A stretch of 64,000 nt of DNA, from positions 992,001 through 1,056,000 of the forward strand of contig JADJNW010000001.1 in NCBI GenBank assembly GCA_016714085.1, in the 5' to 3' direction. Source of the stretch: Saprospiraceae bacterium (GTDB lineage: Bacteria; Bacteroidota; Bacteroidia; Chitinophagales; Saprospiraceae). The notes beneath the pieces were generated by a model that was not told where the DNA came from, ran no database searches, and saw nothing but the letters and a program-made list of their open reading frames with translations. Of this stretch, positions 44,381-53,806 are shown piece by piece. Position 1 is the first letter of the stretch, and the number at the start of each line of letters is the position of its first letter. Both the position numbers and the translations under genes were made by a program.

Positions 44381-44920
44381 CTATTTTCCCTGCTCCAATT
44401 CTTGTCGGAAAAATGTACGAATTTCTTCCCAATTATTTACACGTATAAAATTGGTTTCGTGAATGTTGTGTGAAGCAGTGTAGAGTAGCCCTATACCTTG
44501 AAAGGTTTGCAGGTTGAACACATGATCGTCGATCATATAATCGGCAGCAATGACGCTTTTGTCGCCACAAAAAACGAAGTTTTTCCAATGGATAAAAGGG
44601 AAATGACGCTTTAACCAATCGTATTTATCTTCGAGCGATGCGCGGAATTCCATAGCGGCCGTGGTGATAAAAATTTCATAATGTTCCATCAATTCTCTCA
44701 CAATTTCCTGACTACCAGGCATTACCGGCAGGTCTGCAAAAAAGCCTTTATCGAAAAGAAAATTACGGATATGATCGGCGCCATTGATTTGGTAAATCTT
44801 TTTGCCCCAGTAATCTTCTTTGTTCAGTCGAATGCCATATTCCTGTTCGTACAAATCCAAAAACTTTGGGCCTACATCGGCGATGACTTCGTCCATGTCC
44901 AAGGCAATCCTTTTTTTCAT
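44381..44920 (-). CDS. 5'(3')-deoxyribonucleotidase-like HAD phosphatase
   Basis: A 179-residue HAD-superfamily phosphatase resembling 5'(3')-deoxyribonucleotidases. Motif I is ALDMDEVIADV (nucleophile D8, acid D10); motif II ITTAAM; motif III and IV include HWKNFVFCGDKS and DYMIDDHVFN. It probably dephosphorylates nucleoside monophosphates, protecting nucleotide pools. The length is typical. Likely first gene of a pair with GtrA. Confidence 0.82.
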   Translation of the reverse strand: MKKRIALDMDEVIADVGPKFLDLYEQEYGIRLNKEDYWGKKIYQINGADHIRNFLFDKGFFADLPVMPGSQEIVRELMEHYEIFITTAAMEFRASLEDKYDWLKRHFPFIHWKNFVFCGDKSVIAADYMIDDHVFNLQTFQGIGLLYTASHNIHETNFIRVNNWEEIRTFFRQELEQGK

Positions 44921-44982
44921 AATAAATGTGGATTTGCGTTTTAAAAACGCAGCGAAATTAGCCTTTTTATATAAAAAGCGTA

Positions 44983-45279
44983 TTAATTCAATGAAAAAGG
45001 CACGAGAGCTTCAGCAGTATTGTGAAATAGCAATTCGGATATGGTTGGCGTCATGTAAGAGCTGAGTGGCATATCGTTGATGATTTCCATTATTTCAAAC
45101 TCTGAAACGGCTTCCGCGATGACCCACAAACGGGAGCGATCAATCGCCAATGAATAGGATTTGATCTTGCCATCCGCCATGAGATTATTGATGGCGTAGC
45201 GCTGGCGTGGGATCAAAGAGAAAAATTCTTCTGTTGGCTCTTCGGGAAGGTCAAATTCGATCATGAATGATTTCGTCAT
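44983..45279 (-). CDS. Small protein with muconolactone-isomerase-like fold
   Basis: A 98-residue soluble protein: FMIEFDLPEEPTEEFFSLIPRQR, shown in part, then MADGKIKSYSLAIDRSRLWV, then SEFEIMEIINDMPLSSYM. The beta-alpha-beta layout and these patterns resemble the muconolactone delta-isomerase/YciI-like dimeric alpha+beta barrel group. No catabolic genes are nearby, so the enzymatic role is doubtful. Confidence 0.5.
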   Translation of the reverse strand: MTKSFMIEFDLPEEPTEEFFSLIPRQRYAINNLMADGKIKSYSLAIDRSRLWVIAEAVSEFEIMEIINDMPLSSYMTPTISELLFHNTAEALVPFSLN

Positions 45280-45385
45280 AAATTGCTCGTTTTAACAAAT
45301 AAAATAATGCGCGAAGCGGCAATTTTGTTTCACTATTAACAGAATCTTAATTTATTTAGATTTTAAAAAATTGATAATCAATGGT

Positions 45386-46174
45386 TTAATTTGATTTACT
45401 CCTGTCCAATTCTGCGTATCGAGGCATGATCATTCGTTTTTCGTCAAATTTTATATCAAAACGCCAATCACTGATTTCGGCGGTATGCAAGCGTTTCATA
45501 TCAGATTTATTGTACAAATGATAACCCGTTGGCACGGTAAAACCATTTACCTGGGTATAGCCATTAAAAACCAATAAATGCGGCGTCTTTTGTGTCATAT
45601 TTGGATAAGTCATAATGTATTCAGCGGCTTCGAGTCTAAAATGTTCTGGATGAAGGTATAACGTATAATAATCTTTGGGTGTATCACCAACGCCTGCATC
45701 AAAGGTCATTCGCAAGCGCAGATAATTTTGACTGCTGCCCGGCAGGTTTCCTGTGCCCTCATTTTTAATATGGACTCCGGCATCATAGACGATAAAAGGA
45801 ATGTTGAAAAGAAAAAAATTGCGCCAGGCGGTCAATCGCGGCGGCATCGCTGCGAATCCAGTACGTTTACCAAGCGCCCAGGCTTTCTCGCCGGTGTAAG
45901 CGATCTGACCTTCTATTTTATTGCCATCTAGCGCGATAAAATCAACATAAGCCTGACGGCTGATAGGATGTACGGTGACTTTTTCATGGTAATCTGGCCA
46001 ATCGCTTGAAGCGAAAGAAATATGCGTTTTGAATTGAATGCTAGGTGATTGTCGCCATTTCTTCAAATCCCCATGGGTGTTGGTCATGCGATCAATGACA
46101 TCCCTTGCGCCCATACCAAGCTGGGTATTCCAGAAAACGGGCAAAACTAAAAGCAGGAAATAGTATTTTTTCAT
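45386..46174 (-). CDS. Exported protein of unknown function
   Basis: A 262-residue protein with a signal peptide (FLLLVLPVFWNTQLG). The mature part begins with RDVIDRMTNTHGDLKKWR and is rich in beta-strand patterns (VTVHPISRQAYVDF, GQIAYTGEKAWAL, DYYTLYLHPEHFRLEAAEY shown in part). This resembles the curved beta-sheet fold of LolA-type periplasmic proteins, but I cannot assign a family. It has a 165-bp gap to the pirin gene on the same strand. Confidence 0.6.
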   Translation of the reverse strand: MKKYYFLLLVLPVFWNTQLGMGARDVIDRMTNTHGDLKKWRQSPSIQFKTHISFASSDWPDYHEKVTVHPISRQAYVDFIALDGNKIEGQIAYTGEKAWALGKRTGFAAMPPRLTAWRNFFLFNIPFIVYDAGVHIKNEGTGNLPGSSQNYLRLRMTFDAGVGDTPKDYYTLYLHPEHFRLEAAEYIMTYPNMTQKTPHLLVFNGYTQVNGFTVPTGYHLYNKSDMKRLHTAEISDWRFDIKFDEKRMIMPRYAELDRSKSN

Positions 46175-46338
46175 CGGCTTGTATGCATTTCCTTTGATTA
46201 AAACCGATAAAACGAGAAGAAGTTAAAAAACAAAGGTTTAAATATTGCTAAAATAGATCAATTCTATCGCAATCTGGACAGGAGCAAGGCTTAGGTTATG
46301 AGAAATTTTTCTAAACCTTGCTTCCGATTTTATTGGCA

Positions 46339-47202
46339 TTAATCCACGTAAACGCCCATTTTGCCCATCTGATAATCGCGCATCGCCTGCATGATTTCGG
46401 TTTGCGTGTTCATTACAAAAGGCCCCCATTGCGTTACGGGTTCATCAATCGGTTCGCCTGCCAGGATCAGAACCTGACTATCTTTATTGGCTTGCAAATG
46501 AAAACCTTCGCCATCATTTTTGAAATGTAAGAGTGTTTCACTTTTATAATTGAAGCCGCTACTAACTTGAATTTCACCACTTAAAATATAAGCTAAAGCA
46601 TTAAAATGTTCAGGAATTTCAACGAAAGTTTTGCCTCCGGCTTTTAAATCAGCTTTGATCGCCAAAATCGGCGTGAATGTTTGGGCAGGGCCTTTTGCTC
46701 CGCGAAAATCACCTGCTACAAGCGTCAGCTTTACCTTGTCATTATCTTCCAATATAACAGGCATTTCACTATGTTTAATGTCTTGATAACGAGGGTGTAC
46801 CATTTTATAGCGCTGCGGCAAATTCACCCAAAGTTGTATGCCTTCTATGACGCCACCCGTTTCTAAAAAAGCTTTGGAAGCCATTTCGCTATGAATGATG
46901 CCCATCCCGGCGGTCATCCATTGCACATCGCCACCTGTGAGAATGCCCTCGTTACCTCTACTATCTTTATGTCGAATGCCGCCGCTGTACAAAAATGTAA
47001 CCGGCTCAAATCCTCGGTGCGGATGTGCACCTAAGCCCAGCGGGTCTTCGCCTGGCTCAGCCGAAGCAGGCCCAAAATGGTGCAATAACAAAAACGGGCT
47101 GATCTGATCCACTCGCGTAGTTGGCAAGGGTTGTTTGACTTCGATTTTTCCGACGCTCAGGGTTTCACCTTTCAATATATGTGCTATGCTTCTGGAAATC
47201 AT
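46339..47202 (-). CDS. Pirin family protein
   Basis: A 287-residue bicupin. Metal ligands of the N-terminal cupin are visible as HPHRGFE (two His plus Glu) and, further on, GMGIIHSE (His and Glu). The C-terminal cupin lacks a metal site, as usual. Bacterial pirins can act as quercetinases or redox-sensitive iron proteins. It starts MISRSIAHILKG at 47202 and precedes two tiny genes in reverse order (47285-47869). Confidence 0.88.
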   Translation of the reverse strand: MISRSIAHILKGETLSVGKIEVKQPLPTTRVDQISPFLLLHHFGPASAEPGEDPLGLGAHPHRGFEPVTFLYSGGIRHKDSRGNEGILTGGDVQWMTAGMGIIHSEMASKAFLETGGVIEGIQLWVNLPQRYKMVHPRYQDIKHSEMPVILEDNDKVKLTLVAGDFRGAKGPAQTFTPILAIKADLKAGGKTFVEIPEHFNALAYILSGEIQVSSGFNYKSETLLHFKNDGEGFHLQANKDSQVLILAGEPIDEPVTQWGPFVMNTQTEIMQAMRDYQMGKMGVYVD

Positions 47203-47284
47203 GGTTTTATTGATTTAAAGTTTAAACATTGAAATATAAACAAACTTTATTCCAAATAAGTTTGGCTGTCAATTTGGCAGCACA

Positions 47285-47584
47285 TTAATGTCCAATAATA
47301 TTAAGTTTTTCTAATATTTCAGGCGAGAGCGAATCCGCATAAACGCCATAAGCATCTACCAGAGTTCCCTTCAATCCATCTTCGGTTTCGATGGCATACA
47401 GCACAGAACTATCGTCAGGATTGGTCATTCCTTCAAATCGATATACTTCCAAAACATTGAATTGGGCAGGGTGATAAGCATTGCCTTTGCAAGAAAGACA
47501 GTTTTCGAGCAAGTTAAAATCTTCGGTAAAACCTCGCTTTTGAAGATCATTTAAAGCTTGGGAGAGCGTATCGTAGGAATACAT
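47285..47584 (-). CDS. Small conserved protein (often named phosphoribosylpyrophosphate synthetase)
   Basis: A 99-residue protein belonging to a Bacteroidota family whose database name, phosphoribosylpyrophosphate synthetase, is not supported by any PRPP-synthase motif here. Typical pattern: YDTLSQALNDLQKRGFTEDF, NCLSCKG, VYRFEGMTNPDDSSVLYAI, VDAYGVYADSLS. The paired cysteines in CLSC could bind metal. Function unknown. It lies 48 bp after the ferredoxin-like gene. Confidence 0.65.
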   Translation of the reverse strand: MYSYDTLSQALNDLQKRGFTEDFNLLENCLSCKGNAYHPAQFNVLEVYRFEGMTNPDDSSVLYAIETEDGLKGTLVDAYGVYADSLSPEILEKLNIIGH

Positions 47585-47632
47585 ATTATTTCTGAATTAA
47601 ATAATTTAAATTGATGGTAATTAGGCACTAAT

Positions 47633-47869
47633 TCATTCTGATTTTTCTTCATTCATATAAAAGGAAAGCGCGCCAGAAGGGCATTTGTTCACTTGTGCGA
47701 TGATTTGTTCGGTGGTCGCACCCTGAGCATTAATCCAGGGGCTGGCCTTTACATCAAATACCTCTGGTAAGCCGCGTACACAGTTGGCGCTATGTTCGCA
47801 AAGTGCTGATTTCCAGACAATCGTCACTTCGCCATTACTATATTCTTTTATTAGATTTTTCGCATCCAT
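47633..47869 (-). CDS. Divergent 4Fe-4S mono-cluster protein
   Basis: A 78-residue protein of the Fer4_19 type: cysteines in CEHSANC and in NKCPSGALSF, with the spacing of divergent single-cluster ferredoxins and the CPSGAL ending that is typical of them. It may carry electrons or bind an iron-sulfur cluster for a partner enzyme not identifiable here. Confidence 0.75.
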   Translation of the reverse strand: MDAKNLIKEYSNGEVTIVWKSALCEHSANCVRGLPEVFDVKASPWINAQGATTEQIIAQVNKCPSGALSFYMNEEKSE

Positions 47870-48025
47870 TATATTTTTATTACTTTTTTATAAGAACAGA
47901 AAAATGTTAAACTAGTTTTAAAGTCCTGCAAAACCAGTGACTTTCTGACAAGTTTTCATCAAAAGAGTGAAATAAGCACATCATTTTTGCTTATATTTAC
48001 GTTTAATGCAAAAAATTCAAATCGA

Positions 48026-49708
48026 ATGAAAAAACTGCCCCTTTTGTTGCTGTTGATGCTAAGCTGGAATCTTGTTTCCACGATGGCGCAAAACTATTAC
48101 ACGGTGCAGGTCGGCACATTCCTCGAAGCCAAACGCAGTGATTTTGAGGCGGTACAGCCGATTGGATTTATTCATGCCATCCCGACACAGGCAAACCTCA
48201 ACCTTGTGTTTGTGGGAGGATACGAAACCCGCGAAGCCGCCGAAAGGGCCTTGGCGCAAGTAAAAGGCAAGGGTTATGCCAATGCTTTTGTGCAAGAAAA
48301 AGTACCTTCAGAAGGACAAGAAGTATTGATTATACAGTTGGCAACGAAGACCACGACTCAGCCGATCGATTGGGAAAGCTATACCAAAATAGGCGATATT
48401 TATGCCATTCTGAACGGCAGTTCGATCAAAATTGTAACAGGATTTTATCAAAATTTGGATATTGCCAAGCAACAACTGAATTTGATTCGGCAAGCGGGCT
48501 TTAGCGATGCTTTTGTAAAATCGGTCAACACCGTATTTCTGACCAAAATAACTGAGTTTGAAACAGGACTCAAGAAACCATTGATTCCATTGGAATTAGG
48601 TCAGCCTCAGATTGTAAACATACCTGGATCCTACGATCAACCAACGGTTAATCCAGATTTGACGCCCAAAACGCCCACTGGTGCAGTGGCGCGTACTGTT
48701 TCTCAGCCAGCCATGCCGCGCATTCGTTCTAATATCAAACGCCGCTCTGTACTTGAATTGCAAAAAGTACTAAAAGCAGAAGGGCATTACAAAAGTAGTC
48801 TTGACGGGTATTACGGTGACGGCACAGCCAGCGCGTATCAGACGATGAAGGACAACAATCGGGAATTGCAAAAGTATATCGTGCTAGCGCAGCATATAGA
48901 TGTTAGTGGCACTACAACTACTGGCAATCGCTTGCAAGATGCCATTAATAATTTGCCAACCGACCCAAATGCACCAAGAGTAATCGAAAATTCTAACACG
49001 CCTGTTGCCAAAGCGTATCGGGCTTATTTATTGTACAATTCTATCGGACGTAGCAACGAAGTAAATATTTTGATGAATACGGCGAACCGAGAAGCATTCT
49101 CAGGAAAAAAGTCAACTTCACCGCCACCTTTTGATTATCAGGCGACTTATGCTTATGATAATTTGGAACAACTCCTCCTGCATTTGCAGTACATTCACAG
49201 CGCACCAGGCAACGAAATCGCCGCACCATGTTGGTTGTTTCAGCGCCACCCGCGCGAGATGCAACGCGTGTTTGAGCGTTATGCAAGTGTGGCGACGCCT
49301 AATTTCTTATTACAAGCTTGCGATCAATTCCTAAGCTGGGAAGAATTGAGTGTAGCGCACGCCATTGCTGCAGATTTGAATCCTGATAAAAAATTGGATC
49401 AAAAGCAAATTGCACAGGGAGCTTCCTTGCGAGCGATGCTTTATCTTGCACCAGAACAATTGGATACAGATGTTGCTAAAGACCTGCAAGCTTGGAACGA
49501 TAAGCTTTTTGGAGGCTTAAACGGTTGGGCAACGCGTGATCCTTTGAATCAACGCACTTTGACTGCATTTAAGGCCGCTTATTTCCAATCGCAAGTTCGC
49601 TTAGAAGACTTTTTTATTGACAAAGGATTCAAAGAAGATGAAGCAAAAACCTTGGCTTTAGCTACTTTACGGACGGTGGTAGGCTATCATTTAGAAAGAT
49701 TTATATAA
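48026..49708 (+). CDS. Exported SPOR-like and peptidoglycan-binding protein
   Basis: A 560-residue exported protein. Signal peptide LPLLLLLMLSWNLVSTMAQ at the start. Two SPOR-like units follow: YYTVQVGTF to GYANAFV (~22-85) and YAILNGSSIKIVTGFY to GFSDAFV (~115-160). Then a proline-rich linker, then a peptidoglycan-binding-1-like motif VLELQKVLKAEGHYKSSLDG (~240-270), and a helical C-terminal domain of unknown type. It probably binds denuded glycan strands or cell wall in the periplasm. I use ATG 48026, not 47987, because it starts the signal peptide. Convergent with bamA across a perfect terminator. Confidence 0.72.
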   Translation: MKKLPLLLLLMLSWNLVSTMAQNYYTVQVGTFLEAKRSDFEAVQPIGFIHAIPTQANLNLVFVGGYETREAAERALAQVKGKGYANAFVQEKVPSEGQEVLIIQLATKTTTQPIDWESYTKIGDIYAILNGSSIKIVTGFYQNLDIAKQQLNLIRQAGFSDAFVKSVNTVFLTKITEFETGLKKPLIPLELGQPQIVNIPGSYDQPTVNPDLTPKTPTGAVARTVSQPAMPRIRSNIKRRSVLELQKVLKAEGHYKSSLDGYYGDGTASAYQTMKDNNRELQKYIVLAQHIDVSGTTTTGNRLQDAINNLPTDPNAPRVIENSNTPVAKAYRAYLLYNSIGRSNEVNILMNTANREAFSGKKSTSPPPFDYQATYAYDNLEQLLLHLQYIHSAPGNEIAAPCWLFQRHPREMQRVFERYASVATPNFLLQACDQFLSWEELSVAHAIAADLNPDKKLDQKQIAQGASLRAMLYLAPEQLDTDVAKDLQAWNDKLFGGLNGWATRDPLNQRTLTAFKAAYFQSQVRLEDFFIDKGFKEDEAKTLALATLRTVVGYHLERFI

Positions 49709-49752
49709 TTAGGAATGAGGATTGATTGTTTAAAGTCAATCCTCATTCCTAA
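49709..49752. terminator. Perfect bidirectional stem-loop between the SPOR gene and bamA
   Basis: TTAGGAATGAGGATTGA (49709-49725) pairs perfectly over 17 bp with 49736-49752, with a 10-nt loop. It starts directly after one stop codon and lies 10 bp before the other. Confidence 0.7.
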
Positions 49753-49762
49753 GTTTCAATTC

Positions 49763-52303
49763 TTATTCTGGTTCAAAGCCTAGTACGATATTGAAATCTG
49801 TGCGCTTACCGTCCGTATTCAATGCCTTATCAAAGCCCCAGCCAAAGTCAAAGCCCAATACCCCGAACATCGGCAAGAACACTCTTACGCCAAAGCCCGC
49901 TGAGCGCTTGATGTCGAAAGGATTGATGTCGCGTAATTCCCGCCAAACATTTGCACCTTGTAAGAAGCTGTGTACATAGATAGTCGAGCTTGGATTGAGC
50001 GAAATCGGATAACGCAGTTCGAGCGTGTATTTTGCGAAAGCAGGTGTTGCTGAATTCCCGCCACTTCGATCTCGATTGGCTTCAAAGTCATCAATTTCAT
50101 AGCCACGGGAAGAAATAATGTCCACCCCCGCAAAGCCAAATTGCTGATTATTAATACCGTCACCACCTACTTGGAAGCGCTCAAACGGCGATGTGCCTAT
50201 TTCGGAATTATAATAGCCCAGGATACCCAATTTTGCAGATGTTTTCAGCGTCAACTTGCCAGCTACCGGGGTGTACCATTCTGCATCGAAACGCCATTTG
50301 TGGTATTCCAAATATCTGAATTTTTCAGAAGCGGAAGCATCGCTGAAATCCTTGCCGTTAAATAACGAATATGGCGGCGTAAGCTGCACTGTTAAAGAGA
50401 TACGCGAACCATCGCGTGGGAAAATCGGGTCGTTTACAGTTGAACGCGCAAAAGTCTGGCGAATGCTAAAGTTATTGTAGCTTCCTTCACTCACCAATTC
50501 ACCATCGTCACTGCGGAACAGACCGCGGCCCCAGTTATTAAGATTCAATGTCTGAATATTAATGGCAGTGGTCGCCACAAAGTTGTCATCCGGCCATTTC
50601 AAACGTGTACCAAAACTCACCGAGCCTTGTATAATATTGAAACTCTGATAGTCATCTGTGTTTCTTCTACCAAAAGCAAAGCGATTGTAAAAAGCCGCTA
50701 CCGTAAAGGAATTAGCCTTTCTGCCACCGAGCCAGGGCTCTGTGAAAGACATATTATAAGATTGGTAAAAGTCACCATTGGTTTGTGCCCGTAGCGAAAG
50801 GCGCTGCCCATCGCCCTGTGGGAGCGGATGCCAGGCTTCGCGGTTGAGAATATTGCGCAAAGAGAAATTATTGAAAGCAACCCCTAACGTACCAATTACT
50901 CTTGAAGCGCCGCCCCAACCAGCAGAAAGCTCCAACTGATCAGAAGGTTTTTCTTCTACGATATAATCAATATCTACCGTACCTCGGTCAGGATTCACGG
51001 GGGTATTTATATTCAACGTTTCCGGGTTGAAATAACCCAGATTCACAATTTCTCTTTGGGAACGAATAATGTCGGAACGACTGAACTTTTCACTCGGCAA
51101 AGTGCGCAATTCTCGTCGAACTACATGTTCGTGGGTACGGTCATTACCAGTTATGCCCACATTATCAATAGTAGCTTGCGGCCCTTCAAAAATGCGGAGT
51201 TCCAAATCAATTGAATCTTCAGCGACGGCTACCTCGATCGGTTCTACTTGAAAGAACAAGTAACCATTGTCCATATATAATGAACTAACATCGCGGCTAT
51301 CCTGGCTAAATTGAAGGCGTGTTTGCAATAATTCTTGATTATATACATCGCCTTTTTTGATGCCGAGTACATCAGTCAGTGTTTGACTATCGTAAATGGA
51401 ATTCCCTTTCCATGCAATATCCCGGAAATAGTATTGATTTCCTTCTTTCACTTTAAGTTGCAGAACCAACTCTCCATCCGCATTCCGCCAAATACTATCA
51501 CCAAGAATTCGGGCGTCGCGATAACCCAATTTATTATAATAAGCAATCAGCTTCTTTTTATCCTCATCAAATTCTTTCTTGATAAACTTAGAGGATGCGA
51601 AAAGCCGCTTTTTTTCTTTGGTTTCTTTCAATTGCTTGAGTAATGGCTTATCTTTAACTTCTTCATTTCCAGTTATTTGAATATCTTCAATTTTTATACG
51701 CTCACCGCGATCCAAATCGAAGACCAGGATGACAGCGTTGATGCGAGCGGAGTCTGCTTGTTCTTCTACATTTACAGAGGCATCGAGATAACCTTTATCG
51801 ATAAAGAATTTTTCGATTTCTTTTTGGGCGTTCACTTTCACGTTTTCGGTCACGATTCCACCTTTCAGGATGTGTTTGTTGACCTGCTCATTCAAATCAT
51901 CATGATAAGTTTTCTTGATGTTCCGATAAGTGTATTGCGTAAGGCGCGGGCGCTCTTGTACAATGATTTCGAGGAAAATGACATCACCAATGATTTTTTC
52001 CTGCACAATTTGCACATTCGTGAACAAACGCAGTTTCCACAGCGCCTTAATGGCCTTGGGGATTTCGGGGCCAGGAATGCGTACTTTGTCACCCACTTGC
52101 AAGCCGGCGATGCTCAGAATGGCATTATCGTCACTAAAATCGGCGCCGATTACCTTGAGTCCGCCGATTTCATAATCTTTCGGATTGGAATAATCAAAAA
52201 CTTCAGGAATACTGTCGGTCGTTTGAGCGACTGCAACAATCGGGGCGATTAGGATCAAAAAAACAAGCTGTAAGTAATGTATGTATCTCATTCCTCTATT
52301 CAA
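49763..52303 (-). CDS. bamA: Outer membrane protein assembly factor BamA
   Basis: An 846-residue Omp85 protein, the core of the outer-membrane beta-barrel insertion machine. Signal peptide (VFLILIAPIVAVAQ), then five POTRA domains across ~40-440 (for example KVIGADFSDDNAILSIAGL, and REIVNLGYFNPETLNI in the fifth), then the 16-strand barrel from ~450 with GWGGASRVIGTLGVAF and FGVRVFLPMFGVLGFDFG. It ends FNIVLGFEPE, the Bacteroidota-type end without a terminal Phe. It is downstream of uppS by 118 bp on the same strand, the usual gene order. Confidence 0.95.
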   Translation of the reverse strand: MNRGMRYIHYLQLVFLILIAPIVAVAQTTDSIPEVFDYSNPKDYEIGGLKVIGADFSDDNAILSIAGLQVGDKVRIPGPEIPKAIKALWKLRLFTNVQIVQEKIIGDVIFLEIIVQERPRLTQYTYRNIKKTYHDDLNEQVNKHILKGGIVTENVKVNAQKEIEKFFIDKGYLDASVNVEEQADSARINAVILVFDLDRGERIKIEDIQITGNEEVKDKPLLKQLKETKEKKRLFASSKFIKKEFDEDKKKLIAYYNKLGYRDARILGDSIWRNADGELVLQLKVKEGNQYYFRDIAWKGNSIYDSQTLTDVLGIKKGDVYNQELLQTRLQFSQDSRDVSSLYMDNGYLFFQVEPIEVAVAEDSIDLELRIFEGPQATIDNVGITGNDRTHEHVVRRELRTLPSEKFSRSDIIRSQREIVNLGYFNPETLNINTPVNPDRGTVDIDYIVEEKPSDQLELSAGWGGASRVIGTLGVAFNNFSLRNILNREAWHPLPQGDGQRLSLRAQTNGDFYQSYNMSFTEPWLGGRKANSFTVAAFYNRFAFGRRNTDDYQSFNIIQGSVSFGTRLKWPDDNFVATTAINIQTLNLNNWGRGLFRSDDGELVSEGSYNNFSIRQTFARSTVNDPIFPRDGSRISLTVQLTPPYSLFNGKDFSDASASEKFRYLEYHKWRFDAEWYTPVAGKLTLKTSAKLGILGYYNSEIGTSPFERFQVGGDGINNQQFGFAGVDIISSRGYEIDDFEANRDRSGGNSATPAFAKYTLELRYPISLNPSSTIYVHSFLQGANVWRELRDINPFDIKRSAGFGVRVFLPMFGVLGFDFGWGFDKALNTDGKRTDFNIVLGFEPE

Positions 52304-52421
52304 TTGTTAATCAACACTTACGGTATCTAATCAATGAGCAAACGAACAAAGATCAGAAGTGTTGCCGGGCGGTTTTAAATAATCATTCAAAAGAGTTTCC
52401 TGTCTAGCAAAAGGTTGTATT

Positions 52422-53183
52422 TCATTTTGCAAGCTGTTCACTGATTTTGCCAAAGCGACGCTCGCGCTGCTGGTAATCGATAATCGCTTCGTACAAGTTT
52501 TCCTTTCGGAAATCGGGCCAAAAAACGGGCGTAAAATATAATTCGGCATAAGCGATTTGCCAAAGTAAAAAATTGCTGATGCGTGTTTCACCGCTGGTGC
52601 GAATGAGCAATTCGGGATCGGGCATACCACTGGTACTCAGGGCATTAGCAAATATTTTTTCATCAATAGCATTCGGATCAAGCTTATCGGCTTGCACTTC
52701 CTGCGCCAACTTGCGCGCCGCTTCAATAATTTCCCATTTAGCGCTATAATTAAGCGCCAGCACTAAAGTCATCCGTGTGTTGTGGCGCGTTTTTTCGATT
52801 CCATCCAGCAAGGCGCGATGCGTAGAAGAAGGCAATTTACTAAGATCACCAATCGCTTGTAGCCGGATATTATTTTTCATCAAGGTTTCAATTTCCTTAT
52901 GCAAAGTATCCACCAGCAAACCCATCAAAGCATTCACTTCGGTATATGGTCGTTTCCAGTTTTCAGTAGAAAAAGCATACAAAGTAAGATAAGGCACTCC
53001 CAACTCTGCTGCGGCTTCGGTGACTTCGCGCACCGAGCGTACGCCATTGCGATGCCCAAACACGCGTGGCTTGTTGTGTTGTTTTGCCCAACGGCCGTTG
53101 CCGTCCATGATGACTGCAATATGCTGGGGCAATTTTTCCAGATTTATTTGGGATTTCAAATCCATCGCAACTGCTTCAACCAT
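52422..53183 (-). CDS. uppS: Isoprenyl transferase (undecaprenyl diphosphate synthase)
   Basis: A 253-residue cis-prenyltransferase making undecaprenyl diphosphate, the lipid carrier for peptidoglycan and O-antigen. Motifs: IAVIMDGNGRWA (catalytic Asp), GHRNGVRSVREV, TLYAFSTENWKRP, NYSAKWEI, DPELLIRTSGETRISNFLLW (shown up to 20 residues) and the terminal ELYFTPVFWPDF. ATG 53183 gives MVEAVAMDLK; ATG 53165 is equally possible. A TAACTTTG box is about 57 nt upstream. Confidence 0.95.
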   Translation of the reverse strand: MVEAVAMDLKSQINLEKLPQHIAVIMDGNGRWAKQHNKPRVFGHRNGVRSVREVTEAAAELGVPYLTLYAFSTENWKRPYTEVNALMGLLVDTLHKEIETLMKNNIRLQAIGDLSKLPSSTHRALLDGIEKTRHNTRMTLVLALNYSAKWEIIEAARKLAQEVQADKLDPNAIDEKIFANALSTSGMPDPELLIRTSGETRISNFLLWQIAYAELYFTPVFWPDFRKENLYEAIIDYQQRERRFGKISEQLAK

Positions 53184-53239
53184 AAATCGCTAACGCATTC
53201 TTTTTCTTGTGCTTGCGAAAGGGTTATCAAAAATTCGCA

Positions 53240-53247
53240 CAAAGTTA
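53240..53247 (-). promoter_or_regulatory. -7 box upstream of uppS
   Basis: TAACTTTG on the minus strand, an exact TAnnTTTG match, preceded by a long T-rich stretch but no clear TTG. Confidence 0.4.
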
Positions 53248-53387
53248 AAAAAAGAAAAAAATTTGCCTCTATTGTTTTTCGATATGAAAGCGATTTATGC
53301 TTCATCTTTCACTTTGATATTATTAAATACGTAAAAAATTTAATTATCACCCCAATTTTGGGGATGTTCTAACGCATTGATTGACAC

Positions 53388-53395
53388 TATCTTTG
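53388..53395 (+). promoter_or_regulatory. -7 box upstream of the candidate small RNA
   Basis: TATCTTTG, an exact TAnnTTTG match. A CCCCAATTTTGGGG palindrome (53350-53363) lies just upstream. A -33 box at the standard distance is not convincing. Confidence 0.45.
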
Positions 53396-53399
53396 TATA

Positions 53400-53536
53400 G
53401 AAAAAGTAGAATAACGGTTCGTAAAACACTAAACAACACTCTGGTAACCCCAAATTACCATGTTTTCCTTCCAAGTAGCATAATTGCTACCAACAGTGAG
53501 GCTGCACCTTATCCCAGTGTAGCCTTATTTTTTTTA
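53400..53536 (+). ncRNA. Candidate structured small RNA with intrinsic terminator
   Basis: About 137 nt between a TAnnTTTG box and a clear intrinsic terminator, with no convincing coding frame. Three hairpins: TGGTAA (53442-53447) with TTACCA (53455-53460); GTAGCA (53475-53480) with TGCTAC (53485-53490); and the terminator stem at 53499-53525. It lies in the ~620-bp gap between divergent uppS and the RND adaptor gene. I do not recognise a known RNA family. It could also be a leader whose terminator attenuates the RND operon, though about 270 bp and another predicted promoter separate it from that operon's start. Confidence 0.5.
53499..53536 (+). terminator. Intrinsic terminator
   Basis: AGGCTGCAC (53499-53507) pairs with GTGTAGCCT (53517-53525), eight of nine positions, with a 9-nt loop, followed by TATTTTTTTT. 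The strongest classical terminator in the window. Confidence 0.75.
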
Positions 53537-53752
53537 GTTTTATTTTTCTTTCCCTTTCCTTCAACACTAGGAATCTCGCCAATCTTAACTTTTAATAGAG
53601 TTTTTTATTAAAAAAGGCATGAATAGGATTATGTGGGCAATAAGCATTGTCTAAAGGAGGATTTTGTAATTTGTTTGTGTACAAAAAACACAAAAGAATT
53701 GTTTTAATAACAGCGATTTAACGATTTTTTAAGATTTTAGTAGTTGAACTAC

Positions 53753-53785
53753 TTGTCTTATACCAAGTTTTAATTCCTAATTTTG
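53753..53785 (+). promoter_or_regulatory. Predicted promoter of the RND adaptor-pump operon
   Basis: TTG at 53753-53755, a 22-nt spacer, then TAATTTTG at 53778-53785 (exact TAnnTTTG), about 21 nt before the ATG at 53807. Confidence 0.5.
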
Positions 53786-53806
53786 GAGTTCTCTCAAACT
53801 ATCAAT

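Noticed and set aside
47285..47584. True phosphoribosylpyrophosphate synthetase
   Set aside because: Only 99 residues and no PRPP-binding loop; the database name for this family seems to be a legacy error.
53381..53611. 76-residue reading frame over the candidate small RNA
   Set aside because: It crosses a strong intrinsic terminator, has low-complexity Phe/Ser/Pro composition and no start signal; coding is unlikely.
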